Source of the DNA: DASSHC01 sp035693105 | GTDB lineage: Bacteria > Chloroflexota > Chloroflexia > Thermomicrobiales > Thermomicrobiaceae | Direction: 5' to 3' | Assembly (NCBI GenBank): GCA_035693105.1 | Contig: DASSHC010000046.1 | Location: forward strand, 1 to 5,353 | Length of the DNA: 5,353 nt | Part shown: one piece after another, positions 1 to 4,780 of the stretch | How the letters are laid out: each line of letters starts with the position of its first letter | Position numbering within the stretch: the first letter of the stretch is position 1 | The notes under the pieces: generated by a model | Told to the model about the DNA's origin: nothing | Seen by the model: the letters and a program-made list of their open reading frames with translations, nothing else | The model's database searches: none | Translations under genes and position numbers: made by a program

Positions 1-5
1 CACGT

Positions 6-46
6 TGCCCTGTCTCCCCTGGCCGCGCCGTAGGGGAGACAGGGCA
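6..46. repeat. 15-bp perfect inverted repeat (hairpin)
   Basis: Bases 6-20 are exactly complementary to 32-46, with an 11-nt loop at 21-31. The right arm shares bases 41-46 with the next hairpin (41-67), so the two folds compete for the same strand. It lies downstream of the minus-strand glycosyltransferase and has no T-tract, so it looks more like part of a dispersed repeat cluster than a simple terminator. The window edge may cut the element on its left. Confidence 0.75.
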
Positions 47-67
47 GACACAGGGGTCTGCCCCTAC
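41..67 (-). repeat. GTAGGGGC-type hairpin repeat, copy 1
   Basis: The stem pairs 42-49 with 56-63 (8 bp) around a 6-nt loop (50-55), followed by CCCTAC. It matches 3294-3320 at 25 of 27 positions. The two differences (48 and 57) pair with each other, A-T here and G-C there. Read on the minus strand it begins GTAGGGGCAGAC, the same architecture as the hairpin at 3192-3221. GTAGGGG also occurs at 30-36, forming a 7-bp inverted repeat with 61-67. Confidence 0.8.
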
Positions 68-78
68 GATCCGCCCGT

Positions 79-108
79 AGCCCCTCTCCCCGGATTGGGA
101 GAGGGGCT
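79..108. repeat. CCCCTCTCCC palindromic intergenic repeat
   Basis: Bases 79-90 pair perfectly with 97-108 (12 bp) around the 6-nt loop 91-96, and a GGGGGTGAGGG tail follows. The sequence resembles a palindrome I recall as scattered between genes in many bacterial genomes. It begins about 15 nt past the glycosyltransferase stop codon on the minus strand, so it could end that transcript or protect its 3' end. It has no T-tract, so an intrinsic terminator role is uncertain. Confidence 0.7.
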
Positions 109-123
109 GGGGGTGAGGGCCCG

Positions 124-1401
124 TTAGGCCACCCAGAACCAGGTGCTGAATTGGATCAGCAGCCCGGCGAACTGCACCAGGCAGAGCGCCAGCAGCAGGC
201 TGAAGACCCAGCGGTTGCGCGTCAGCTTGGCCAGCGCGATGAAGAAGGGGAAGAGGACGATCACGAAGCGCGGGTAGGACATCAAGGGATGCACCAGCGA
301 CGGGCTAAAGAGCGGCACCACGAAGCTGACCAGCGCGTAGAGGCTGTAGGCCGGGCGCACCGTCCAGAGCATGTAGAGCGTGAGCGGTACGAAGAGCGCG
401 AAGATGAAGAGGTCGTACGCCTGGCGCTCGGCGAAGAGGTAGCGGATGTTCGGGTTGGTCAGCACGCCCCAGGTGGGGTGCTGCACCAGGTACGAGAGCC
501 AGGCCAGGTCGAGCTTGTGCCACTCGGTCTGCAACGTCTCCCACGGCATCGCCCGGTAGCGCGCCCAGCCCTTCTGTGCGTGCAGCGTCAGCAGCGGATC
601 GCCCCAGACGTGCTTCAGTTCGGCGAAAAAGAGGAGTGGGCCAAGCAGGACCGGCGTCAGCCCCAGGGCCTGGCGCCACCAGCGGCGCGGGTCCCAGCCC
701 CGCTCCTGGAGCAGGAGCAGCCCCAGCGGGATCAGGATCAGGATGCCGGTGTTGCGCGTCAGAGCCGCCAGAAAGCCGAAGAAGCCGGCCCACCACCAGC
801 GGCCGGTGCGCGCCAGGTAGACCGCCGCCACCGTCACCAGCAGAAAGAGCGACTCGGTGTAGACCGCCGAGAAGTAGAAGGCGGTGGGGAAGAAGGCGAT
901 CAGCCAGATGGTGCGCGCGGCGACTGGCCGGCTCACCTCCAGCGTCACCAGCTTGTAGAGCAGGCAGAGCGCGCCGAGGAAGGCCAGGTTGGAGATCAGC
1001 ACGCCGACGACCGGCACGCTCCAGTTGGTGACCTCTATCCCGAGCCGCAGGAGGAAGGGATAGAGCGGCCAGAAGGCGGCGCTGGCCTGGTAGACCCCGT
1101 AGCCGTAGACCGCCACCAGCGCGTACCAGAAGCCGTCCCAGTTGCGCAGCGGCTGAATGGTGTAGTGGGCGATCCCGCTCATCGGCGGAAGCGCGTAGCC
1201 GATCGCCGGGACCGCGTTCAGGGTATAAAAGTTAGCCACGCCGATCGCCGCCACGGCGAGGACCAGCGCCAGGTGCAGCAGCCAGGCCACCAGCGGCACG
1301 CGGTAGCCGGCGACGAACGCGGCGAGGGCGTGTCTGGACGGCAAGATCGCGTCGTGGTGATACTCAACCACGTCCGTCTCGGGAGGCTCGGTGAGCCGCA
1401 T
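124..1401 (-). CDS. PIG-V-like integral membrane glycosyltransferase (GT-C fold)
   Basis: A 425-residue, very hydrophobic protein with about 9-11 predicted membrane segments, roughly 34-56, 91-108, 129-149, 163-193, 204-232, 247-262, 329-347, 350-368, 378-392 and 397-421. It carries the PIG-V (GPI mannosyltransferase 2) signature pieces in order. These are RNWDGFWY (86-93, with Asp89 in the first outer loop as the expected GT-C catalytic acid), FWPLYPFLLR (110-119), FFPTAFYFSAVYTESLFLL (170-188), LTRNTG (214-219), and HPLMSYPRF near 371-379. PIG-V enzymes move mannose from a lipid-linked donor. Bacteria lack GPI anchors, so here it probably glycosylates a lipid or cell-surface acceptor across the membrane; donor and acceptor cannot be told from sequence. 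The ATG at 1399-1401 has a GAGGAGGG Shine-Dalgarno at 1414-1421, spaced 12 nt, slightly long. The stop is TAA. It appears to be a singleton gene. Confidence 0.87.
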   Translation of the reverse strand: MRLTEPPETDVVEYHHDAILPSRHALAAFVAGYRVPLVAWLLHLALVLAVAAIGVANFYTLNAVPAIGYALPPMSGIAHYTIQPLRNWDGFWYALVAVYGYGVYQASAAFWPLYPFLLRLGIEVTNWSVPVVGVLISNLAFLGALCLLYKLVTLEVSRPVAARTIWLIAFFPTAFYFSAVYTESLFLLVTVAAVYLARTGRWWWAGFFGFLAALTRNTGILILIPLGLLLLQERGWDPRRWWRQALGLTPVLLGPLLFFAELKHVWGDPLLTLHAQKGWARYRAMPWETLQTEWHKLDLAWLSYLVQHPTWGVLTNPNIRYLFAERQAYDLFIFALFVPLTLYMLWTVRPAYSLYALVSFVVPLFSPSLVHPLMSYPRFVIVLFPFFIALAKLTRNRWVFSLLLALCLVQFAGLLIQFSTWFWVA

Positions 1402-1766
1402 GGAACCGCGTTGCCCTCCTCAACCGGCACGGCCGGAACCGCTCCCGGCCGCGCGGGGCCAATCATGCCACGCCACTCGCGCCCGGGCCATCCGTGAGGT
1501 GGAGTTGGGCCGGCGTGTATACTTGAGCGCGGCGGACAGTCGCATTCCGCGACAGTTCGCAACGCGCGTGCCGGCGCGGCGGCCGCCAGGGGGATCACGG
1601 CGGTTCGCGGACCGGCCGGAAAGTGAACGGTGCCATGGTTCGATCACGGGAAGATCGTCCTGGGTCGCGCCCGGCGCCAGCTCTAGACGAAGTCGGTGAG
1701 CTCCAGCTTGGATGTTCGATGCTCCGACGCACACAGCTCCATCTCAATGGGAATGGCCGTCCGCTG
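1402..1766. other. Intergenic stretch with no convincing gene
   Basis: This lies between the divergent glycosyltransferase and the small cysteine-containing ORF. Open frames cross it on both strands, but they show no recognisable protein motif and their third-position GC is mixed. The only signals are the glycosyltransferase Shine-Dalgarno (1414-1421) and an AT-containing GTATAC palindrome at 1516-1521. That palindrome gives a -10-like TATACT on the plus strand (1518-1523) and TATACA on the minus strand (1516-1521), neither with a good -35. A longer form of the small ORF starting at GTG 1623 or ATG 1719 would reach into this stretch. Confidence 0.5.
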
Positions 1767-1901
1767 ATGCGCTGCTCGCTCGGCTACTCGGTCCGCACCC
1801 CGGACGAGGCTGAGTTGTGCCGCGCGGCCGGCGGGCCACATGAGTGCTGGCATCTGACGCCGGCCAAGCATGTGACGCCCTCGGGAGATGACCGACTATA
1901 A
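1767..1901 (+). CDS. Small cysteine-containing hypothetical protein (44 aa)
   Basis: The reading frame gives a 44-residue protein with Cys3, Cys18 and Cys27 and a Cys-Trp-His triplet (27-29). The core is RCSLGYSVRTPDEAELC followed by an HECWH segment. The three cysteines plus His25 and His29 could bind a metal, which is inference. The layout resembles short proteins I loosely recall from Chloroflexota, but I cannot name a family. Third-position GC is high from the ATG at 1767 to about codon 33 and lower upstream. The frame is also open to GTG 1623 and ATG 1719, which would give 92 or 60 residues. No start has a strong ribosome-binding site; I chose 1767 because the conserved-looking part begins there. 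The stop is TAA. A hairpin with a T-rich plus-strand tail 40 nt downstream supports a real plus-strand transcript. Confidence 0.5.
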   Translation: MRCSLGYSVRTPDEAELCRAAGGPHECWHLTPAKHVTPSGDDRL

Positions 1902-1936
1902 GCTGCGCCCGGTGAACCGGAATACGATTGAAGCGC

Positions 1937-1985
1937 GAACGCGAACAGGCGGGCCGATGGCCCGCCTGTTTGTTCGTCCGCGTTC
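1937..1985. terminator. Hairpin between convergent genes, probable bidirectional terminator
   Basis: The inner stem is 12 perfect base pairs (1944-1955 with 1959-1970) closed by a 3-nt loop. An outer stem pairs 1937-1943 with 1979-1985 (7 bp) and leaves an 8-nt bulge (1971-1978) on the right side. On the plus strand the inner stem runs into TGTTTGTTCG, a modest U-rich tail. On the minus strand the tail is GC-rich, so termination should be stronger for the plus-strand small ORF. It begins 12 nt past the yebC stop codon on the minus strand. Confidence 0.75.
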
Positions 1986-1996
1986 ATGTGGGCCGG

Positions 1997-2743
1997 CTAC
2001 GCCAGGGCGTCGACCTCGGCCGGGAAGTTGGCATTGGTGTAGACCGACTGCACGTCGTCCAGATCCTCCAGCGCCTCCAGCAGCTTGAGCGCGGTCTGCG
2101 CCTGCGCGCCGTCGACGTCGATGGTCGCCTGGGGCACACGCTGGATGTCGGACTGCGCCACGGTCGCACCCGACTGCTTGAGCTGCTCGGCCACCAGGGT
2201 CAGCTCGGCCGGGTCGGTCGTCACCACGATCTCGGCGCCCTCCGGCTCGACGTCCCGCGCCCCGGCGTCGATCGCCGCCAGCGCCAGCTCGTCCGGATCC
2301 GCCCCGTCGGCCTCCAGCACGATCTGGCCGACCGTGTCGAACTGCCAGGCGACGCAGCCGGTCTCACCCAGTGTGCCGCCGTGGCGGGTGAAGGCGTGGC
2401 GCACCTCGGAGGCGGTGCGGTTGCGATTGTCGGTCAGCGCGATCGCCAGCACGGCGACGCCGCCCGGGCCGTAGCCCTCGTAGACGATCGTCTCCCAGTT
2501 CTCGGCGTCGGCGCCGGCGCCGCTCGCCTTGGTGACGGCGCGCTCGATGGTGTCGTTCGGCATCGCCTCGCGCTTGGCGCGCTCGATGGCCATACGCAGG
2601 CGCAGGTTCGCATCCGGGTTCGGCCCCCCCTCGCGCACCGCGACGTGGATCTCACGCGCGAGCTTGCTGAAGATCGCACCCTTCTTGTAGTCGGCCGAGG
2701 CCTTCTGGCGTTTGATTTGTGCCCACTTGGAGTGGCCTGACAT
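1997..2743 (-). CDS. yebC: YebC/PmpR family protein (TACO1-like)
   Basis: A 248-residue protein of usual YebC length with the family landmarks in order: MSGHSKWAQIKRQKASADYK at the N terminus, MPNDTIERAV (61-70), YEGYGPGGVAVLA (88-100), TDNRNRTASEVRHAF (104-118), GGTLGETGCVAWQF (122-135) and DDVQSVYTN (229-237). YebC proteins were first described as DNA-binding regulators (for example PmpR). Relatives, including mitochondrial TACO1, are now linked to translation, helping ribosomes through difficult stretches such as polyproline. Which role applies here is not visible. The frame stays open upstream to 2914, but the ATG at 2741-2743 is clearly the start: it begins the conserved MSGHSKW and has AGGAG 9 nt upstream. 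The stop is TAG. The common neighbour ruvC is absent from this window and the gene seems monocistronic. The single CCCCCC run near 2625 keeps the frame intact. Confidence 0.96.
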   Translation of the reverse strand: MSGHSKWAQIKRQKASADYKKGAIFSKLAREIHVAVREGGPNPDANLRLRMAIERAKREAMPNDTIERAVTKASGAGADAENWETIVYEGYGPGGVAVLAIALTDNRNRTASEVRHAFTRHGGTLGETGCVAWQFDTVGQIVLEADGADPDELALAAIDAGARDVEPEGAEIVVTTDPAELTLVAEQLKQSGATVAQSDIQRVPQATIDVDGAQAQTALKLLEALEDLDDVQSVYTNANFPAEVDALA

Positions 2744-2751
2744 CGTCGTAT

Positions 2752-2759
2752 TCTCCTTT
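2752..2759 (-). promoter_or_regulatory. Ribosome-binding site of yebC
   Basis: The minus strand reads AAAGGAGA here, with the AGGAG core (2753-2757) 9 nt before ATG 2741-2743. It settles the start, because the upstream in-frame codons up to 2914 have no family similarity. Confidence 0.85.
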
Positions 2760-2931
2760 GCAATCCGCCTGGCCGGGTCGAGCGCGAGACAGCGCGGCGC
2801 GGTCGACACTCGGCCGGCGCGGCACGCGCAGGGGCGGAAAATGGAATCGGGAATGCCGCCGAACCCCGGCCAGCCTCCAATTCTCGCACATTTCGGCCCA
2901 TTGTTCCACTTCAATCGCTCCTCAAGAAATG

Positions 2932-2940
2932 TGCTATGAT
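2932..2940 (+). promoter_or_regulatory. Extended -10 promoter candidate
   Basis: TGCTATGAT matches the extended -10 consensus (TGn followed by a TATAAT-like hexamer, 5 of 6). It lies in a locally AT-richer patch between yebC and the small ORF at 3009. The -35 is poor (TCAATC at 2911-2916, 18-nt spacing), as is usual for extended -10 promoters. The predicted start of transcription is near 2947, giving a leader of about 60 nt to ATG 3009. Confidence 0.5.
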
Positions 2941-3008
2941 TTATGTCAGGGCGCGGCGTGGAGCATCGCGTACCTGCTCATCCTCCTCGCTCCTGGACGG
3001 AAGGCACC

Positions 3009-3116
3009 ATGGATACCCTCGGCAGACTGCTCGACGCACTCCGCGCCGGTTTCGATATCCTGCTTGGCCGCGCGCCGAAGCCGGTCCCGGTTCCCGCACG
3101 CCGCCCCGCCCGCTAG
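3009..3116 (+). CDS. Small hypothetical protein (35 aa), amphipathic helix plus basic Pro-rich tail
   Basis: ATG 3009 to TAG 3116 encodes 35 residues. Residues 1-21 (MDTLGRLLDALRAGFDILLG, then Arg) have hydrophobic residues at 3-4 spacing, as in an amphipathic helix. Residues 22-35 are a basic tail rich in Ala, Pro, Val and Arg with a PKPVPVP stretch. There is no cysteine and no clear transmembrane length. Purine-rich GGACGG (2995-3000, 8 nt away) and GGAAGG (2999-3004, 4 nt away) lie before the ATG, and an extended -10 promoter sits about 70 nt upstream. Most third positions are G or C. I do not recognise a family; a membrane-surface peptide is one possibility. Alternatively this is a chance ORF within a regulatory leader. 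Confidence 0.45.
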   Translation: MDTLGRLLDALRAGFDILLGRAPKPVPVPARRPAR

Positions 3117-3191
3117 CCCGACTGACGACCGGCGAGGCAGCGCCGCCGTTTGGTAGGCTGTGGGGCGGGGCGCTTTCACCCTTGACGTCCT

Positions 3192-3320
3192 GTAGGGGCG
3201 GCCCTCCGTGGCCGCCCTCGTTGTTCCCTGCATCGGCAACGGGGACATGGTGAACGTGGGGCGACATACGACGCGGCAGGTGGGCCACCCACGAGGGCAG
3301 GCACAGGGGCCTGCCCCTAC
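3192..3320. mobile_element. 129-bp MITE-like element with inverted hairpin ends
   Basis: The first 30 bases (3192-3221) and the reverse complement of the last 30 (3291-3320) match at 24 of 30 positions, both starting GTAGGGGC and ending GCCCTCGT. Each end is itself a hairpin: 3196-3203 with 3210-3217, and 3295-3302 with 3309-3316 (8 bp each, 6-nt loops). Four of the six mismatches form two compensatory pairs in the stem; the other two are in the loop. The 69-bp interior has no ORF I would call. No target-site duplication is obvious. It could be a miniature transposon or a REP-type pair mobilised in trans. It ends 38 nt before the kinase gene. Confidence 0.6.
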
Positions 3321-3328
3321 CATATCAT
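3300..3328 (+). promoter_or_regulatory. Possible promoter for the kinase/DUF3037 pair
   Basis: TATCAT at 3323-3328 (5 of 6 to the -10 consensus) lies 17 nt after GGCACA at 3300-3305, a weak -35 (3 of 6). The -35-like part is inside the repeat hairpin and the -10 follows just after the repeat, so the element may have supplied part of the promoter. The leader would be about 25 nt. Confidence 0.3.
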
Positions 3329-3346
3329 CAGCGATCGGATCATCCG

Positions 3347-3352
3347 AAGGAG
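3347..3352 (+). promoter_or_regulatory. Ribosome-binding site deciding a TTG start
   Basis: AAGGAG lies 6 nt before TTG 3359-3361. There is no in-frame ATG nearby to compete, so this site supports the unusual start codon of the kinase gene. Confidence 0.75.
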
Positions 3353-3358
3353 CACCGC

Positions 3359-4198
3359 TTGGCAGCCGAACGCGCCATTGATGGTGAACAGACCCGGCCC
3401 CTCGTCAACCTGCCGATCCGCACCGTGCGGGTCATCCGCTACGTCACCCCGCTGCGCGAGGGCGGCTCGCTGCCGGCCGTGGTCGAGGCCGACGACCTCG
3501 GCACCTATGCCCTCAAGTTTCGCGGCGCGGGGCAGGGCGCCAAGGTCCTGATCGCCGAGTTGCTGGCCGGCGAGATCGCCCGCGCTATCGGGCTGCCGGT
3601 GCCGGAGATCGTCTTCGCCGAGCTCGATCCGGTGCTGGCGCGCTCGGAGCCGGACCCCGAGATTCAGGAGCTGATCCGCGCCAGCGCCGGCCTCAACCTG
3701 GCGCTCGACTACCTGCCCGGCTCCTTCGCCTTCGATCCGCAGGACGCGCGCGCGCTCCCGCCGGAGTTGGCCTCGGCCATCGTCTGGTTCGACGCCTATG
3801 TCACCAACGTCGACCGCACGGCGCGCAACACCAACATGCTCCTCTGGCACCGCAAGCTCTACCTGATCGACAACGGCGCCGCGCTCTACGCCCAGTATGG
3901 CGGCCCGAACTTCCCCGCGCGGGCGCGCAACCCCTTCCCGCAGATCCGCGATCACGTGCTGCTGCCCTATGCCAGCCGGCTGGCGGAGGTCGACGCCGAG
4001 CTCGGCGCGCGCCTGACGCCCCGGTTCATCGCGCGCCTCGTCGCCACCATCCCCGAGGTCTGGCTCGACGACCGCGCCTACGCCAGCCCGGAAGACCAGC
4101 GCGCCGCCTATGCCGCCTACCTCAACGAGCGGCTGCGCGCTCCGCGCGCGTTCGTGCAAGAGGCCATCGATGCCCGCGCCCACACTGCTCTCGTTTGA
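3359..4198 (+). CDS. Compact HipA-like kinase (HipA_2-type)
   Basis: A 279-residue protein starting at TTG. HipA-type kinase landmarks are visible: YALKF with Lys53 as the ATP-binding lysine; AELLAGEIARAIGLPVPEI (66-84) with a likely lysine-pairing glutamate; WFDAYVTNVDRTARNTNML (143-161) with catalytic Asp152 and Asn157 in the D-x4-N spacing of E. coli HipA (Asp309/Asn314); and LYLIDNGAAL (167-176) with Asp171 as the metal-binding aspartate. The C-terminal 70 residues look helical. E. coli HipA has about 440 residues and phosphorylates glutamyl-tRNA synthetase; this protein lacks room for HipA's N-terminal subdomain and begins almost at the ATP-binding lobe. It overlaps the downstream DUF3037 gene by 29 nt, an arrangement I recall from actinobacteria and Chloroflexota. 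No HipB-like repressor is adjacent. The kinase fold is fairly secure; the substrate and a toxin role are not known. Confidence 0.88.
   Translation: MAAERAIDGEQTRPLVNLPIRTVRVIRYVTPLREGGSLPAVVEADDLGTYALKFRGAGQGAKVLIAELLAGEIARAIGLPVPEIVFAELDPVLARSEPDPEIQELIRASAGLNLALDYLPGSFAFDPQDARALPPELASAIVWFDAYVTNVDRTARNTNMLLWHRKLYLIDNGAALYAQYGGPNFPARARNPFPQIRDHVLLPYASRLAEVDAELGARLTPRFIARLVATIPEVWLDDRAYASPEDQRAAYAAYLNERLRAPRAFVQEAIDARAHTALV
4158..4163 (+). promoter_or_regulatory. Ribosome-binding site of the DUF3037 gene, inside the kinase gene
   Basis: AAGAGG lies 6 nt before ATG 4170 and within the kinase coding sequence. It selects this start over the in-frame ATG at 4110, and with the 29-nt overlap suggests coupled translation of the two genes. 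Confidence 0.7.
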
Positions 4199-4583
4199 CT
4201 ACGCCATCATTCGGGTGGTGCCGCAGGTCGAGCGCGGCGAGTGCCTCAACGCCGGCGTGGCGCTCTTCTGCCGCGTAGCGCGCTTCCTCGACGCACGCCT
4301 GTTCCTCGATAGCCAGCGGCTGGCCGTGCTGGCGCCGGATTTCGATCAGGCGGAGCTGACCCGGCAGTTGGAGCATCTGCTGCGCATCATTCGTGGCGAG
4401 CGCGAAGCCGGGCCGATCGCCGCGCTGCCCCCCTCGGAGCGCTTCCACTGGCTGGTCGCCCCGCGCAGCACCGTGATCCAGACCTCGCCCGTCCACTCCG
4501 GCCTCACCGCCAACCCCGCCGCGACCCTCGACCACCTGCTACGCACGCTCGTCCTGCCGCCGCCACCGCGCCCGCATCCATAA
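4170..4583 (+). CDS. DUF3037 family protein, partner of HipA-like kinase
   Basis: A 137-residue protein matching my recollection of DUF3037 along its length: FDYAIIRVVPQVERGECLNA (9-28), GVALFCR (29-35), FLDARLFLD (39-47), a helical middle (60-76), then GPIAALPPSERFHWLVAPRS (81-100) and STVIQTSPVHSGL (100-112). It has no signal peptide, membrane segment or helix-turn-helix, so it is a cytosolic protein unlikely to act as a classical HipB-type repressor. The Arg/His/Ser-rich conserved block 91-109 looks like a ligand or active site. Its function is unknown. Constant pairing with a HipA-like kinase suggests it is a substrate, inhibitor or accessory subunit, which is inference. The tail ends in four consecutive prolines (130-133) then RPHP, probably disordered. 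The start ATG 4170 is chosen because family similarity begins just after it. The stop is TAA. Confidence 0.88.
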   Translation: MPAPTLLSFDYAIIRVVPQVERGECLNAGVALFCRVARFLDARLFLDSQRLAVLAPDFDQAELTRQLEHLLRIIRGEREAGPIAALPPSERFHWLVAPRSTVIQTSPVHSGLTANPAATLDHLLRTLVLPPPPRPHP

Positions 4584-4647
4584 CGGAGCAGAATCGGGGA
4601 GGGATTCGGCCTCACGCGCGACGGTTGCTGCCGCTTGGGACCGATGA

Positions 4648-4728
4648 GAGATCCTTCGCCGCGGCTCAGGATGACAGGGAAACGGCCATCCTCCACCTGT
4701 CATCCTGAGGCCGCAGCCGAAGGATCTC
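4648..4728. repeat. Large imperfect inverted repeat (GAGATCCTTCG...CAGGATGACAGG)
   Basis: The left arm (4648-4678, 31 nt) and right arm (4696-4728, 33 nt) pair by a perfect 11-bp outer segment (GAGATCCTTCG) and a perfect 14-bp inner segment (CTCAGGATGACAGG). These are separated by an asymmetric GC-rich internal loop and closed by a 17-nt loop. The arm sequence resembles a dispersed repeat I recall as common between genes in many bacterial genomes. It sits between convergent genes (DUF3037 and the exported protein), where it could act as a transcript end or be a non-autonomous mobile unit. The flanking bases 4584-4647 and 4729-4780 hold only weak short inverted repeats, such as 4749-4754 with 4761-4766. 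Confidence 0.8.
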
Positions 4729-4780
4729 CCTGATGCTTCGTCATGGCAGAGCTTTGAAGGAAGCTCCAGTCTTTTCCGGC

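Noticed and set aside
41..119. CRISPR-like array from the repeated short motifs
   Set aside because: The units are palindromes of different families without regular spacing, so they are dispersed repeats rather than repeat-spacer units.
151..1497. 448-codon plus-strand open frame opposite the glycosyltransferase
   Set aside because: Its product is Arg/Gln/Glu/His-rich without motifs; it is a GC-rich antisense shadow of a gene with clear PIG-V motifs.
1518..1523. TATACT as a -10 box on the plus strand
   Set aside because: There is no acceptable -35 or extended -10, and any start would lie over 200 nt before the small ORF. Kept only as a note in the intergenic entry.
1928..2740. 270-codon plus-strand open frame opposite yebC
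   Set aside because: It is the antisense of a highly conserved gene, and its product is His/Arg/Gly/Leu low-complexity.
2744..2914. N-terminal extension of yebC by 57 residues
   Set aside because: YebC proteins begin at MSGHSKW, which here has its own AGGAG at the right distance; the extension has no family similarity.
4110..4169. Earlier in-frame ATG for the DUF3037 gene
   Set aside because: It adds 20 Arg/Ser/Cys-rich residues that overlap the kinase frame deeply; the ATG at 4170 has a good AAGAGG and starts where family similarity begins.
3317..4183. 288-codon minus-strand open frame opposite the kinase gene
   Set aside because: It shows no family features and is low-complexity Gly/Arg/Asp/Val; the plus strand carries the kinase motifs.
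4749..4766. 6-bp hairpin as terminator of the exported-protein gene
   Set aside because: The stem is short and no T-tract follows it on the minus strand.
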